Source of the DNA: Cepaea nemoralis
Lineage: Eukaryota; Mollusca; Gastropoda; Stylommatophora; Helicidae
Assembly: GCA_014155875.1 (NCBI GenBank)
Contig: JACEFZ010004189.1
Location: 1-64,000, forward strand
Reading direction: 5' to 3'
DNA: 64,000 bases
Within the stretch, counting starts at the first letter, position 1. Every line of letters starts with the position of its first letter. The notes under the pieces were generated by a model. That model did no database searches. It was given only the letters and a program-made list of their open reading frames with translations, and was not told the DNA's origin. The translations under genes and the position numbers were made by a program. Of this stretch, positions 38,316 to 48,253 are shown in pieces.

Positions 38316-38538
38316 ATTTGAAATCCTGGTGGAGTTCTGGCTGATTTAGTGATAGGGGACAGATATCCTTGTTTTCTATCAATAGGTTCTGCCTACCGTG
38401 CCTGGCTATTGTCTATACTCTTCCTGACACAGACTGACCGACATACGACGTGTTGTGGTCGTGTAATGTAACTTGTTGTGTAATTGTGAGAAAAATTTTA
38501 TTGGACAATTACCTCGTCCCTTGCCCTCTGAGTTTAAG

Positions 38539-39435
38539 ATGGCATCAGCTGGGTTTAATGTCGCTGACGTACAGGCTACAGGGCGTGAAATGGGTTATGA
38601 TGGAGCGGAGTTACAGAAATATGTGCAGGAGGTGGAAAGAGACTACAGACAGGCTGTGCGCGAAGCCAAGAGGATTGAGGCGGAGGCTGAGGTTAGGAAG
38701 ATGGAGGCCGAGCAGGCAGTCAGAGACCATGAGTTCCGTATGAGAGAGCTGGAGCTGAAAGCTCAAACTGCCAAGGAAAGAGACGGTGCAGTGGGAGACA
38801 CAGTTCTCCCTGACTCAACAACTTCTGGTGGCGGTCCATACCAGGCAATGAAGTTCCCATTGCTCCCGTTCGATGAACACAAAGATAAGATCGACCAGTA
38901 TCTTCACAGATTTCGGTCGATGGCTTTGGCTATGGGATTGGAACGAGGGAAATGGAACTTGAAACTCTCACAGGGCCTGAGGGGGACCGCGTACGAGGTC
39001 TATTCTAGGTTGCCACCTGGTATGGAGAATGACTATGAAGCTCTGGAGAAAGCACTATTGAAAAGGTTCCAGATGACAGCTCATACTTATCGACAACAGT
39101 TCAGAAAGTCGAAAAGAGAGCCAGGAGAGATGTTCGCAGCCTACAGTGTCAGACTGAAGTCTTACCTTTTGAAGTGGATGTCATTAGCTGGATTTGCTAA
39201 CGACTATGAAAGTTTGGAAGAATTGGTGGTCGTGGACCAAATGAAGAGAATGATGCCTAAGCCATTGCAAACCTTCTTGCTTGAAAATGGGGCAGAACGG
39301 TTAGACCTAGTCAACACGTTGGCGGAAAGGTATGTGCTAGCTCATGGGGATAATGGGGAATTGTCACAACCCAATCCCCGACCACCAGACACATGGTCTG
39401 GAAAGAAGAAGAACCCTAAAACAGCTCACACCTAA
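38539..39435 (+). CDS. gag: element 1 Gag (coiled coil plus SCAN-like capsid region)
   Basis: I chose the ATG at 38539 (AAGATGG context, first residues MASAGF); the frame is open from 38473. Residues about 25-80 form a Glu/Lys-rich coiled coil. From about 100 comes a retrotransposon Gag region ('FPLLPFDEHKDKIDQYLHRF', 'FRSMALAMGL'). From about 195 a helical segment with 'SYLLKW' and 'LEELVVVDQMKRMMPKPLQ' resembles the vertebrate SCAN domain pattern (short helix, then ILELLVLEQF..LP.EL). The nucleocapsid zinc knuckle is not in this frame but in the next one, so the frame change falls between capsid and nucleocapsid. Role: particle assembly in the cytoplasm. Confidence 0.85.
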   Translation: MASAGFNVADVQATGREMGYDGAELQKYVQEVERDYRQAVREAKRIEAEAEVRKMEAEQAVRDHEFRMRELELKAQTAKERDGAVGDTVLPDSTTSGGGPYQAMKFPLLPFDEHKDKIDQYLHRFRSMALAMGLERGKWNLKLSQGLRGTAYEVYSRLPPGMENDYEALEKALLKRFQMTAHTYRQQFRKSKREPGEMFAAYSVRLKSYLLKWMSLAGFANDYESLEELVVVDQMKRMMPKPLQTFLLENGAERLDLVNTLAERYVLAHGDNGELSQPNPRPPDTWSGKKKNPKTAHT

Positions 39436-40489
39436 GAAGGAGGATCCTTTCGATAAAGTTCCTATTAAGAAACCCTCTGGTAAGAGTCCACCTGGATCTC
39501 CTAAAAGAAAGTGGAGTGAAAAGTGGTGCGCCTATTGCAAATCTCCCACACACAATACGGTTGATTGCCGGCGTAAACAGAAAGACTCTCACTATGCTGC
39601 TTGTCTTGTAGAAACCGGGGAAGGGTCTCACAAGGAGGTAGAAGGGAGGGATCTTGGGAACAAAGATTTAGAAAAACCACCAGTAGTAGAAACGGTACTT
39701 GTGAACGGTCAACCAGTTGAGTGTCTCTACGACACCGGTCTGCAGTTTGAGGCTGTAATTTCATCACACTTAGTGAGTCCAGAGCAGCTAACCGGAGAAT
39801 CTATTGAGATTCAAACGGCGACAAAGAGTGCGGTAGCGATGTCTCTTCCAATTGCGAAGGTGGACATCAAATCAAAATATGTTACCGGCACTATACAGGC
39901 AGCCGTTCTGCTAGATCCAATCTTCCCAATGATCTTGGGTTGTCGCTACGTCTTTCTAGGGATTCCAACCGAACCCATGTACGTAGGAGCGATGCAAACC
40001 AGATCTCAATCGGAGGATGAGCAGACGCCGGCCTTGATCGTGAATCCCTTGCCTGGGGAGTTACGAGCTGCTCAAAGCCAGGATGCTACTTTGCAACCTT
40101 GCTTCAACCAGTTGCCAAAAAGTTCTGACCCACCAAGACGGGGTCAGTATTATATGAAGAATCGGTTACTGTACCGGAGAGCCGGAGTGGAGGATCGCCA
40201 GCATGGACAGCTGGTAGTTCCTAAGGCTTATCGGGAACAGCTTCTTCATATGGGACACACCATTTCTTTCAGTGGACATATGGGTGTCGGGGCAACTCTC
40301 CAGCGCATTTCCTGCCATTACTACTGGCCAGGGATGACTGGAGACGTGCGTAGGTACGTCAAGTCGTGCCCAGAGTGCCAGCGTGTGGCACCAAAACACT
40401 GGACAGGCTCCGGTAGTCCTGGGAGACATGCCTATTATGAACTCTCCTTTCGAGAGAGTGGCCATCGATCTTGTTGGTCCTCTTCCTAG
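39344..40489 (+). CDS. pol: element 1 Pol part 1: zinc knuckle, protease, integrase H2C2 finger
   Basis: Overlaps the end of gag in the +1 frame. Contains a CX2CX4HX4C knuckle (CAYCKSPTHNTVDC, 39530-39571), an aspartic protease active site 'YDTG' (Asp at about 39731), then the integrase N-terminal zinc finger with 'HTISFSGHMG' and 'CPEC' (about 40254-40380). No RT lies between protease and integrase, which is the diagnostic order. The frame closes at 40489, inside integrase, where the next frame takes over. The initiating Met shown is nominal; expression would be by frameshifting from gag. Confidence 0.85.
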   Translation: MGIMGNCHNPIPDHQTHGLERRRTLKQLTPKKEDPFDKVPIKKPSGKSPPGSPKRKWSEKWCAYCKSPTHNTVDCRRKQKDSHYAACLVETGEGSHKEVEGRDLGNKDLEKPPVVETVLVNGQPVECLYDTGLQFEAVISSHLVSPEQLTGESIEIQTATKSAVAMSLPIAKVDIKSKYVTGTIQAAVLLDPIFPMILGCRYVFLGIPTEPMYVGAMQTRSQSEDEQTPALIVNPLPGELRAAQSQDATLQPCFNQLPKSSDPPRRGQYYMKNRLLYRRAGVEDRQHGQLVVPKAYREQLLHMGHTISFSGHMGVGATLQRISCHYYWPGMTGDVRRYVKSCPECQRVAPKHWTGSGSPGRHAYYELSFRESGHRSCWSSS

Positions 40490-42683
40490 GACTAGGAAGA
40501 GGAATAAGTACATTCTCACGATGGTGGATTGCTGTTCCATGTGGGGTGAGGCGATACCTTTGGCCACAATCGACTCTAAGCGAGTGGCTGATGCACTGAT
40601 GGAGACCTTTACTAGGTTGGGGTTTCCCAACCAGATCCTAACGGACAATGGGTCTCAGTTCTGTGGTAAGCTGATGGAAGAAGTCTTTCGTATCTTCCAG
40701 ACTAACCACATTCACACAAGCCCGTATCACCCTCAGTCTAATGGGCAAGTAGAGAGGTTTAATGGTACCTTGATGACCATGCTTCGGAAGCTGGCTCAAG
40801 AGAAACCAGACAGATGGGATGAGTATATCTCAGCCGCCTTGTTCGCCTATCGTGAGGTTCCCCATGGGTCGACCGGGTTGCCACCAGCCACTCTACTATT
40901 CGGGAGGCCAATCAAGGGTCCCTTAGAAGCCTTATTGAGATGTTGGACAGAGGAGGAAACTTCTGAAGAAGCTGTATCCTCTTATAAATACGTCGAAGAG
41001 TTAAAGAAAAAACTCCAGACGGGTTGGGCTTTGGCAGCTCAGAATCTGAGGGCGGCCAGGAAGAGACACGCGGCCTACTACAATAGAAGGACGAAAGATA
41101 GGTCTCTTAAGGTGGGGGATCGGGTTCTGTTGTTACTTCCAGTAGGTTCCAATAAACTCGAGATTGGTTGGCAGGGGCCGTTCCCGGTGGAAAGGGTTGT
41201 GTCCCGTACCAACTATGCCATCCGGATCAGGGGGAAATCTAAAATCTTCCACATTAACCTCCTCAAAAAATATGAGGAACGATCCGATGGTACTTCTCTC
41301 CCACTCATGACTATGGCGGTCGCGATGGAAACTGAATCGGGCGAAGACGCGGATCGGGGTTATCCATTACACCCTGGGGAAACCTATAGGGATGTCCATA
41401 TAAATCCTGATCTGTCGGCTGAAGAAACAGACCGTGTCATCCGGTTGTTAGAGTCCCATCAGCAAATTCTTACCGATCGGCCAGGGCGGACAGGGTTGGT
41501 CGAGTTTGATATGACTCTGACTACCCAAGACCCAGTTCGCCAGAAAATATATCCAGTACCCTTTTCGAAAGAGAAGGCCCTGGAAACTGAAATCCAGAAG
41601 CTTCTGGACGATGACATCATCACTCCTTCGACTTCTCCTTATAATGCCGGGGTTGTCTTGTTGAGGAAGCCAAGCGGGGAGCACCGCTTATGTATTGATT
41701 ACAGGCATTTAAACAGTTGTACGACATTCCAAGTTGAGCCGTTACCAAACACAAATCAACTGTTTGCCAGATTAAATAGGGCAAAGTACTTCTCAAAAAT
41801 TGATTTAAGCCGGGGATATTATCAGATCCCTGTGAAACCTGAGGTTCGGCCAATGCTCGCTTTCAGTACTCCGAGCGGCCATTACGAATTTAAGGTGATG
41901 CCTTTTGGGCTGAGCAATGCGCCCAGTGTGTTCACACGCATGATGAGGAAGTTATTAGACCCTTTAAGGGATCCTTCTGTTGTCTCGTTTATGGATGATA
42001 TTCTCATCGCGTCTGACAATCTGAAAGATCACCTGAAATCCTTGGAAAAGATCTTCATAAGATTGAAAGAGGAGGGGTTAACCGCCCGTCCGGCCAAATG
42101 CATGATTGGCTATCAATCCTTGGAATTTCTGGGACACACTATTACCCCAGGGGGACTGGTACCGGAAGAAAAGAATATTGAGAAGGTCCGTCTCGCACCC
42201 CGTCCTAAATCCAAAAAAGATGTTAGGTCTTTCTTGTCTTTGTGTGGGTTTTACCAGAAATTCATTCCGAAGTTCAACGAAATTGCGGCGCCGTTAACTG
42301 AGACCCTGAAGAAAGGATCACCAGATCTTATAGTCTGGACCCCGAGCTGTGAAGAAGCTTATGGGAAGCTGAAACAGGCTTTGGTGGATAGGCCAGTCCT
42401 GCAACTCCCAAATTTGGAGAAAACGTTTGTTCTGAGAACCGACGCGAGTAACATAGGGATTGGGGCAACTCTGTTGCAGGAAGGGCGAGATAATCCTTCG
42501 GTGCTGTGTCCGGTGGCATATGCCAGTCGAAAACTGTTACCCGCCGAACGGAATTACTCCACCGTCGAACGGGAATGTCTAGCTCTAGTGTGGGCGGTAC
42601 AGAAATTTCAACCTTATCTGTATGGAGTCCAGTTTCAAAGTGCAATCCGACCATCAACCTCTGACGTTCTTGGCAACTTCTAA
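40383..42683 (+). CDS. pol: element 1 Pol part 2: integrase core, GPY/F, RT, RNase H start
   Basis: 766 codons. Integrase DDE core: Asp in 'AIDLVGPL', Asp in 'ILTDNGSQF', Glu in 'SNGQVERFNG'. The C-terminal GPY/F module is 'WQGPFPVERV' with 'IFHINLL'. After a linker of about 100 residues comes RT with 'LCIDYRHLN', 'FSKIDLSRGYYQIPV', 'MPFGLSNAPSVF' and the catalytic 'FMDD' at about 41991. RNase H follows with 'LRTDAS' and 'RECLALVWAV'. All catalytic acids checked are present. The frame ends in a +1 shift at about 42635, within RNase H; a single extra C in a TTTCAAAG context appears responsible. Confidence 0.9.
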   Translation: MWHQNTGQAPVVLGDMPIMNSPFERVAIDLVGPLPRTRKRNKYILTMVDCCSMWGEAIPLATIDSKRVADALMETFTRLGFPNQILTDNGSQFCGKLMEEVFRIFQTNHIHTSPYHPQSNGQVERFNGTLMTMLRKLAQEKPDRWDEYISAALFAYREVPHGSTGLPPATLLFGRPIKGPLEALLRCWTEEETSEEAVSSYKYVEELKKKLQTGWALAAQNLRAARKRHAAYYNRRTKDRSLKVGDRVLLLLPVGSNKLEIGWQGPFPVERVVSRTNYAIRIRGKSKIFHINLLKKYEERSDGTSLPLMTMAVAMETESGEDADRGYPLHPGETYRDVHINPDLSAEETDRVIRLLESHQQILTDRPGRTGLVEFDMTLTTQDPVRQKIYPVPFSKEKALETEIQKLLDDDIITPSTSPYNAGVVLLRKPSGEHRLCIDYRHLNSCTTFQVEPLPNTNQLFARLNRAKYFSKIDLSRGYYQIPVKPEVRPMLAFSTPSGHYEFKVMPFGLSNAPSVFTRMMRKLLDPLRDPSVVSFMDDILIASDNLKDHLKSLEKIFIRLKEEGLTARPAKCMIGYQSLEFLGHTITPGGLVPEEKNIEKVRLAPRPKSKKDVRSFLSLCGFYQKFIPKFNEIAAPLTETLKKGSPDLIVWTPSCEEAYGKLKQALVDRPVLQLPNLEKTFVLRTDASNIGIGATLLQEGRDNPSVLCPVAYASRKLLPAERNYSTVERECLALVWAVQKFQPYLYGVQFQSAIRPSTSDVLGNF

Positions 42684-42873
42684 GAAACTGAACGCGAGGT
42701 TAATGAGATGGTCATTGCTCCTACAACCGTATCAGTTCACGGTCGAATACATCCCCGGAAGGGAGAATGTGGGAGCAGATTTCCTATCACGGCATCCTAT
42801 GGTTGAATGTGAGGGTAGGGTCATTCGAACAGAACCACTGACAGTAGAAAGTCGTAGGGTTCGACTTTCTTAA
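42622..42873 (+). CDS. pol: element 1 Pol part 3: RNase H C-terminus
   Basis: Continues RNase H in the next frame: 'SDHQPLTFLATS', 'LMRWSLLLQPY', 'YIPGRENVGADFLSR', the last being the usual C-terminal signature. It ends at TAA just before the polypurine tract, so no env-like gene follows. Confidence 0.85.
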   Translation: MESSFKVQSDHQPLTFLATSKKLNARLMRWSLLLQPYQFTVEYIPGRENVGADFLSRHPMVECEGRVIRTEPLTVESRRVRLS

Positions 42874-42884
42874 GAGGGGGCCTA
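42872..42884 (+). promoter_or_regulatory. element 1 polypurine tract
   Basis: AAGAGGGGG followed by CCTA immediately before the 3' LTR; the likely plus-strand primer for reverse transcription. Confidence 0.75.
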
Positions 42885-44075
42885 TGTAGCGAAACGCCAG
42901 TGGCTCATGTCCTTATGCATTCTTGTATTTTGGGTAAACAGGGGGAAACAGCTTCTGGAGGCTCTCAGTTCTCTTGTTCCCTCAAATATCCATGAAAGAT
43001 AGTTCTTTGGGTTATCTTCATGCCACAAATCTTACATGGAGTGAGTAGATATATGTCTCTCGTTTCGGGTAAACCCGAGGGAACGCCTTGCGCCAAATGT
43101 GCACTGGTGCGGCTGCTAAGAATTAATGGCGGGGCCAACACTTACCGTTGACTTGTTGCAAATTGTCAAAGTTAGTTAAAGATAACGACAGAAGTGCAAC
43201 ATCCTACTGAAGTGGTGAAGAAAGGGTCCTCTTCTATGAGAAGTGAATATGTCTTCTAACGGACATTATCACCAGTGCTTCTAGGCTAACGCCAATATGT
43301 CCGACGAGGCCAACTCAAGGTTTGGTGTGTTTAACTCTGAGACAGAGACAAGGTGCAGGTCTTGAGGCAAGAACATTTTGCATGACTGGTGCATTGCCGG
43401 TTTTTTTTCAACAACATACGCCTGAGAGCAGTTGTTGTCTGGAGGGAGCCTAAGAGTGATTTTCTTGCATACTCATTTTATACCAGACATTAAAAGGCAC
43501 CCATCCATTATCCCTCCACGAACACCTCACCGTATCTGCAACCGTAAAGCTTTTCATAGGTCAGTGAAGACCTGGTGCCGAATTAATTCATGTGGCAATG
43601 AACAGAAGTCCTCAACACACCAGTCGCTTGGATTCTACAAAAGCCTGTTGAATCTACAACCAGTTGCTGGAGAAGGAAGGAGATTCTGACATCTTTGGTG
43701 AGATATGTCTGGACAGATCAGACAGTATCTGAAGCTGGACCTGTGACTGTGGTGACTGGAGGCTCTGTGTCAAAACTTTACCAGTGTAGTGTCTGTGTAG
43801 ATCTATCTGTTTATCTGCCTTTATGTGTTCCTGTGCTGTTCTTGATTAGGTTAATAAAATTACTTCCAAGTTGTTCTTACGACTGCCATGTTATTTATGT
43901 GTCAGCCAGAAGAACACTGCAGGAAATAGGTCCCTAGGTCGAAAGGAAGCGTGACAGTGAGTCCAGGGAAAACGGAGGAGGGTTGGCAGGTAAAGACCTA
44001 TCCCAGCCAGGGCTATAGAAGATTAATTAAACATTGTGACCGGGCTATTTGGGACCCTCCACGTAGCTTGTTACA
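42885..44075 (+). repeat. element 1 3' LTR (1191 bp)
   Basis: Near-identical to 37103-38292. Differences noted: A/G in the 'GACAGAARTGCAAC' context, G/A at 'CTCARGGTTT', G/A at 'GCAARAACATT'/'GCAAGGACATT', C/T at 'TTTTAYACC', and one extra T in a T run near 43401. AATAAA lies at 43853-43858. Confidence 0.95.
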
Positions 44076-44188
44076 ACATAGCATCATCGAGACAGGAACA
44101 CGGAGCTGATCCACGACTCTGGTGATCGAGTGAGATGGCAGAACATGACCGTCCACGCTTACCGGCATGGCACATGATGGATGGATGG
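44076..44188 (+). mobile_element. LINE-A fragment, 3' part with (ATGG)n end
   Basis: Continuation of the LINE at 36905-37102 after the element 1 target duplication. It ends in a short GATGGATGG run. It matches the inverse complement of about 45535-45640 at most positions. Confidence 0.75.
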
Positions 44189-45499
44189 AATTAACTTGTC
44201 TTAATATAACTCATGACTATATGAGATTTAAAACTTTATTTACGATCTCAGCGCAAAAGGCGTGGATAACTAACAGTCTCCGGTCCGAGATCGGGAAATA
44301 CTAATTAGGCAATGACAATCTAGAAGAGTTCACGTTGCCACCGAGTAGCCACAACATGTCAATGTTTCCTGTATTTATGTGCGTCAAAGAGCATTCTACA
44401 GTTGAAAGATTCTATGGATCCAAATGTTGTGTTCGCTAGATAAACTCCCTTTCTGTTGGTGGACAGCAGAAGGATGTGTGATACTCTGAGATGGCTGATA
44501 CACCAACTAAGGACCATACCGAATATTGCAAGGTTGTTTGAATTATTCAATTGGTGGATATGAAATAGCAATCCGACCTGTTGAGAATTCTACGCATCAC
44601 CATCAAACTAGAATTATCTCAAGAAGAGATGTTTTGGAGTGTGTGTTAAACACTGACCTTGTAAAAAGGAAACTGATTGCTTTTGCTCACTTAGTCCTCG
44701 ACCAGGAGGATATGCTGTTGTGTACATTGTCAAGCGCTGATGGTCTTGATGAACAATAGCTGGGAATTATGTAAGACAGAATTTGATACTCTTAATTCTT
44801 CAAGTGAAGATGGAGAAGGAAAGAATGTTTCGACTACAGAGCTGGAGTGTTAAGACAATTGACTCCTGTTAGCAAATGTTACTCTACAGTCGGGTGGAGT
44901 TTTCGGCAATTTATCATTAACAGTCTTGTTCGTCCGAAGTGTGCTGTCTACGTTCCAGTATGCAACCTCGAGTAGGAAGCCAGTTCCAACCAGGCGAATT
45001 AACAGCTGACTCCAGAGTACCTACTTCGACTGAGCATTACTCATGATGACATATTCCCTCCATTCGGCCTGCATAGTTAGTTAGCTGGACAGATAGACAC
45101 AATTACGACTTATGTAGCGTGGTGTTCTTCATCTGCATGTGTTCCATTCCTGTAACTATTACCTGCCCTATGCATATTTAGATATTACATGTGGATTTCG
45201 TTTTGAATTACGAGTGTTCTGTTCCTTGTCTTATGTAGAACTATAAATAGATATGTTACTATGTAGAGGGGATTGGGTGAACACATAGATCCAGCAAGCA
45301 CGGGATCGGCAGAATAAACATCCTAGTTTTGGGAAAAGATTATCCATATAATACACTGCCTGACATGAAGGAAACCCATCCCATACTGCCTGTCACATAT
45401 ATGTAGTATATTACTATATTTCTATTATTTGTACTACCCAAGTATGAATATCATACTATGCTAGTAGTATCTTCTTTGCATATTTATAATTCTGTTTCT
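44189..45499. other. no gene supported
   Basis: A 77-codon plus frame (44526-44759) matches nothing I know. A TATAAATAG (45242) followed by AATAAA (45312) after a TGTAGCG at 45115 hints at an LTR, but no end or target duplication can be defined. Confidence 0.4.
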
Positions 45500-45940
45500 A
45501 TGCACATTTTGAATTAGTGCTACATGCACAACTGATATTCCGTCCATCCGATAAGCGTGCGCGTTCATGTTCTGCCATCTCATTCGATCACCAGAGTCGT
45601 GGATCAGATCCGTGTTCCTGTCTCGACCGTGCCATGCGGCCAATCATACAGGTAGTTACTTCTCGGTCTTCACCTTGGTCTCTTCCCTTAGATCTTGCCA
45701 GTTGTCACCAAGTTCTCCAAGTCATGTCTTCTCAAAACATGTCCAAACAATTTTGACTGTCTACGTCTAATGACTCTAATCAGTTTACGATCTTCATTTG
45801 TTTCTTGAAGGACTTGTTCATTGGTTTTTCTGTCTGTCCATGGTATTCTTTGCATTTAACTCAGAAACCACATTTCCACAGCCAGCAGTTGTTTTTTCAG
45901 CTTGGCTGCTCATTGTCCACGCTTCACGTCCATGTAGTGT
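45500..45940 (-). mobile_element. LINE-A fragment, inverted copy
   Basis: Minus-strand reading 'EAWTMSSQAEK', 'EDRKLIRVIRRRQSKLFGHV', 'RRHDLENLVTTGK' with several stops. Same family as 36905-37102/44076-44188. It abuts the end of LINE-I at about 45940. Confidence 0.75.
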
Positions 45941-46209
45941 GTCTTCAATGGTTGGAAAATCAAGAAGGTAGCACATCCCCCTACATGCTGTATCTCTTGT
46001 ACATACAAGAATAATGCGCATAGCTTCGTTCTGTATCATGTCCATCCTTTATATCTGCTTACAGCTGAAAGTCAGGATCGCCATCGAATACTAAAAAAAC
46101 AGACATGACCACCCCCTCATATAGGAGGCATAGATGGCGCTGCTCACAATTTCATCCGCATAGTAGCCAAATCCCGCTTGGCCTTTGTTATCACCTGGTC
46201 TATGTGCTC
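45940..46209 (-). mobile_element. LINE-I, 3' segment (interrupted by element 2)
   Basis: Minus reading 'EHIDQVITKAKRDLATMRMK', then 'MIQNEAMRIILVCTRDTACR' and 'MCYLLDFPTIED'. It is contiguous in sense with 57051-58929; the joint is broken only by element 2, whose TGCTC target duplication lies at 46205-46209. Confidence 0.8.
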
Positions 46210-47717
46210 TGTCAAGAACCTGAATTCATACAGGCATGCTGGCCACTTCATTCATCCCTCACGATCACAAACACGATGGTATGAATGGTATATAATAAAT
46301 CAATATTTATTCTACACGATTACTATCAGGCGATATGGCCACACAGATATATACAGCTCGCTTCTCGAGGATACATTAATCGCACTCAAATACTCAAACA
46401 CATTATTCACACTCGCTATGTCTAACTGCGTCCTGTCTAAACTACACAGTGGCTAGAGTAACATCACAGAGGTCTTGTCGCTCTAACTGTCAAGTCCGGT
46501 CTGCCTGAGTTTACAGGTTTCGTTCAGTTACTGGTCCTTAGTCCTCGTGTAGTCAGCAGCGCTGCGTGCTGCGTCACTTGTCACGTAGTTCAGTTGTCCA
46601 GTACTCGTTACCCTACACCTGTACTACCGTTCAATTTGTTTACGGGTAGTTCCCCGTGGCCAACGTCCACTGTCCTATCTTGGGAGTTGATCCCCATCAT
46701 GTCCTAGTTATGACACATGCGTGTCCTATCCATGTCCTGTCCTAGACTGTTTGGAGTTCTATCTCCTTATACTGTCTCTCTCTCTATCTATTCTCTGGTA
46801 CTAAGTGTTGTGGACAAATTCACCTATCTTGGCAGCACTGTGTCACAAGCTGCCACAATTGATGACGAAGTGAATGCAAGAATCTCCAAGGCCAGTGCGG
46901 CCTTTGGCAGACTGTACAAGAATGTATGGGACAGAACTGGAATAAGCCTGCAAACAAAGCTAAAAGTCTGCAAAGCAGTTGTATTATCCACACTGCTATA
47001 TGCTTGTGAAACCTGGACTGTTTATCAGCGACACGCTAGGAAATTAAACCACTTCCACACAGTCTGCCCAAGGAAGCTACTGAAGATTAAATGGCAAGAC
47101 AAGATTCCAGACACAGAAGTCCTAGAAAGAGCATCCATGCCCAGTATCCACACTATACTGATGAAGAATCAGATTCGCTGGGCTGGCCACTTGACTCGCA
47201 TGCCAGATCGCAGGCTCCCTAAATGAATTTTTTACAGCGAACTGCGTTGTTGTAAACGCTCCCAAGGTGGCCAGAGGAAACCCTTTATAGACACTCTGAA
47301 AATTTCACTGAAGGCTTTTGGAATTCATCATGACACCTGGGAGGCTGCAGCCAGAGACCGAAATTCGTGGTGTGCATCATTACACAAGGGTGCAGTCATA
47401 TGTGAGGCAACCAGGACTGCAAGAGCTGTGAAGAAAAGGCAGGACAGAAAAACCACTGCAGGAAATCCTCCTCCAGAAACGTCAAGCATTCCTTGCCCAC
47501 ATTGTCAAAGAACATTTTGAGCCAAAATAGGCCTTATCAGCCATCTTAGAACCCACGGCTCCATACCTTCAACCCCACAGGATGAAATAAATGGTCATCA
47601 TCATTCTTGATGGACAAACAACATTCTCTGGTAAAGGTCCTTATCTCTGTCTTGTCTCTGTCCTTTCCTTACTTCTGTCTTTGTCCTACTTCTCTCTCTA
47701 TATCCAGCTCTTTGACA
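46210..47717 (-). repeat. element 2 3' LTR, split by LINE-B
   Basis: LTR sequence at 46210-46800 and 47634-47717 (675 bp together), separated by LINE-B and its target duplication. Comparison with 56375-57050 fixes both edges. Confidence 0.92.
46801..47622 (+). mobile_element. LINE-B copy, 5'-truncated, 11-bp target duplication
   Basis: 822 bp inserted in the element 2 LTR, flanked by ATTCTCTGGTA at 46790-46800 and 47623-47633. Encodes the RT tail 'FTYLGSTVSQAATIDDEV', '[18 protein letters not shown]', 'WAGHLTRMPDRRLPK', and a C-terminal finger CPHC...HLRTH. Two stops (TGA at about 47224 and 47518) each correspond to CGA in the other copy (26195-27660), that is, C-to-T changes at CpG. Ends ...GATGGACAAACAAC with no poly-A. 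Confidence 0.9.
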
Positions 47718-48245
47718 CGTTCTCGTCCCCCCGCCCTGTATTGCGTCACCAAATTCAAGTTATTGGGTGTGACGCAATCTGTCGTAACATCTAAAAAAAT
47801 TAGTTGGGTCTAATGTTGTCAAAGAGCTGGCTAGGGTTAACTAATCATGTCCTGGGTATAATCAATGACTTATAAAAGTCTGATGTCACACTGTTGTATT
47901 TACCCACTGGCTTATTGTCAGCGTCGTACAACTGTATTGTTGGCCAGAGTCCACACTCATCTTCATTACACATATGGAAGCTTTATCGAACCAAAGCCTA
48001 AATATCAATAAGACCTGCTTTTCAAAATGTCGATTGACTGACATCCCGAACAAATTGTCCCTGTTACGGGTACAAAACATGAATAAAATTCATGGCTTCC
48101 GTGTAATGTTTCTCCAACTCTATTACATGTTGCGTGTTAGCTAATGTTCACCTCTCTAACTTCCGTTTGTGGGTAAATCTTTCACTGTGTTCTCAAAGTT
48201 TCCTAAGTCTGTTTTGTCCCCTGTTCATGAGTTTCCCCCCTTTCC
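47718..48245. other. element 2 3' non-coding region, distal part
   Basis: Lies between the LINE-D insertion and the element 2 3' LTR. The purine-rich complement just inside the LTR (about 47718-47737, GGGGGGACGAGAACG on the minus strand) is the candidate polypurine tract. No coding sequence seen. Confidence 0.55.
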
Positions 48246-48253
48246 TTTATACT

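Larger units (their letters stand above)
37103..44075 (+). mobile_element. Element 1: young Gmr1-type (Ty3/gypsy) LTR retrotransposon
   Basis: A complete 6973-bp element: 5' LTR, primer site, gag, pol, polypurine tract, 3' LTR, flanked by ACATA at 37098-37102 and 44076-44080. The pol domain order is zinc knuckle, protease, integrase (H2C2, DDE core, GPY/F), then RT and RNase H. Integrase first is the Ty1/copia order, but all domains are of gypsy type. This combination defines the Gmr1 clade. The LTRs differ by about four transitions and one T-run indel, so insertion is recent. Coding is nevertheless spread over four overlapping open frames, each successive one shifted by +1 (around 39344-39435, 40383-40489 and 42622-42683). 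The first may be programmed; the other two look like one-base insertions. Confidence 0.93.

Noticed and set aside
45112..45410. Possible solo LTR starting TGTAGCG with TATA and AATAAA
   Set aside because: No matching end or target duplication could be found.
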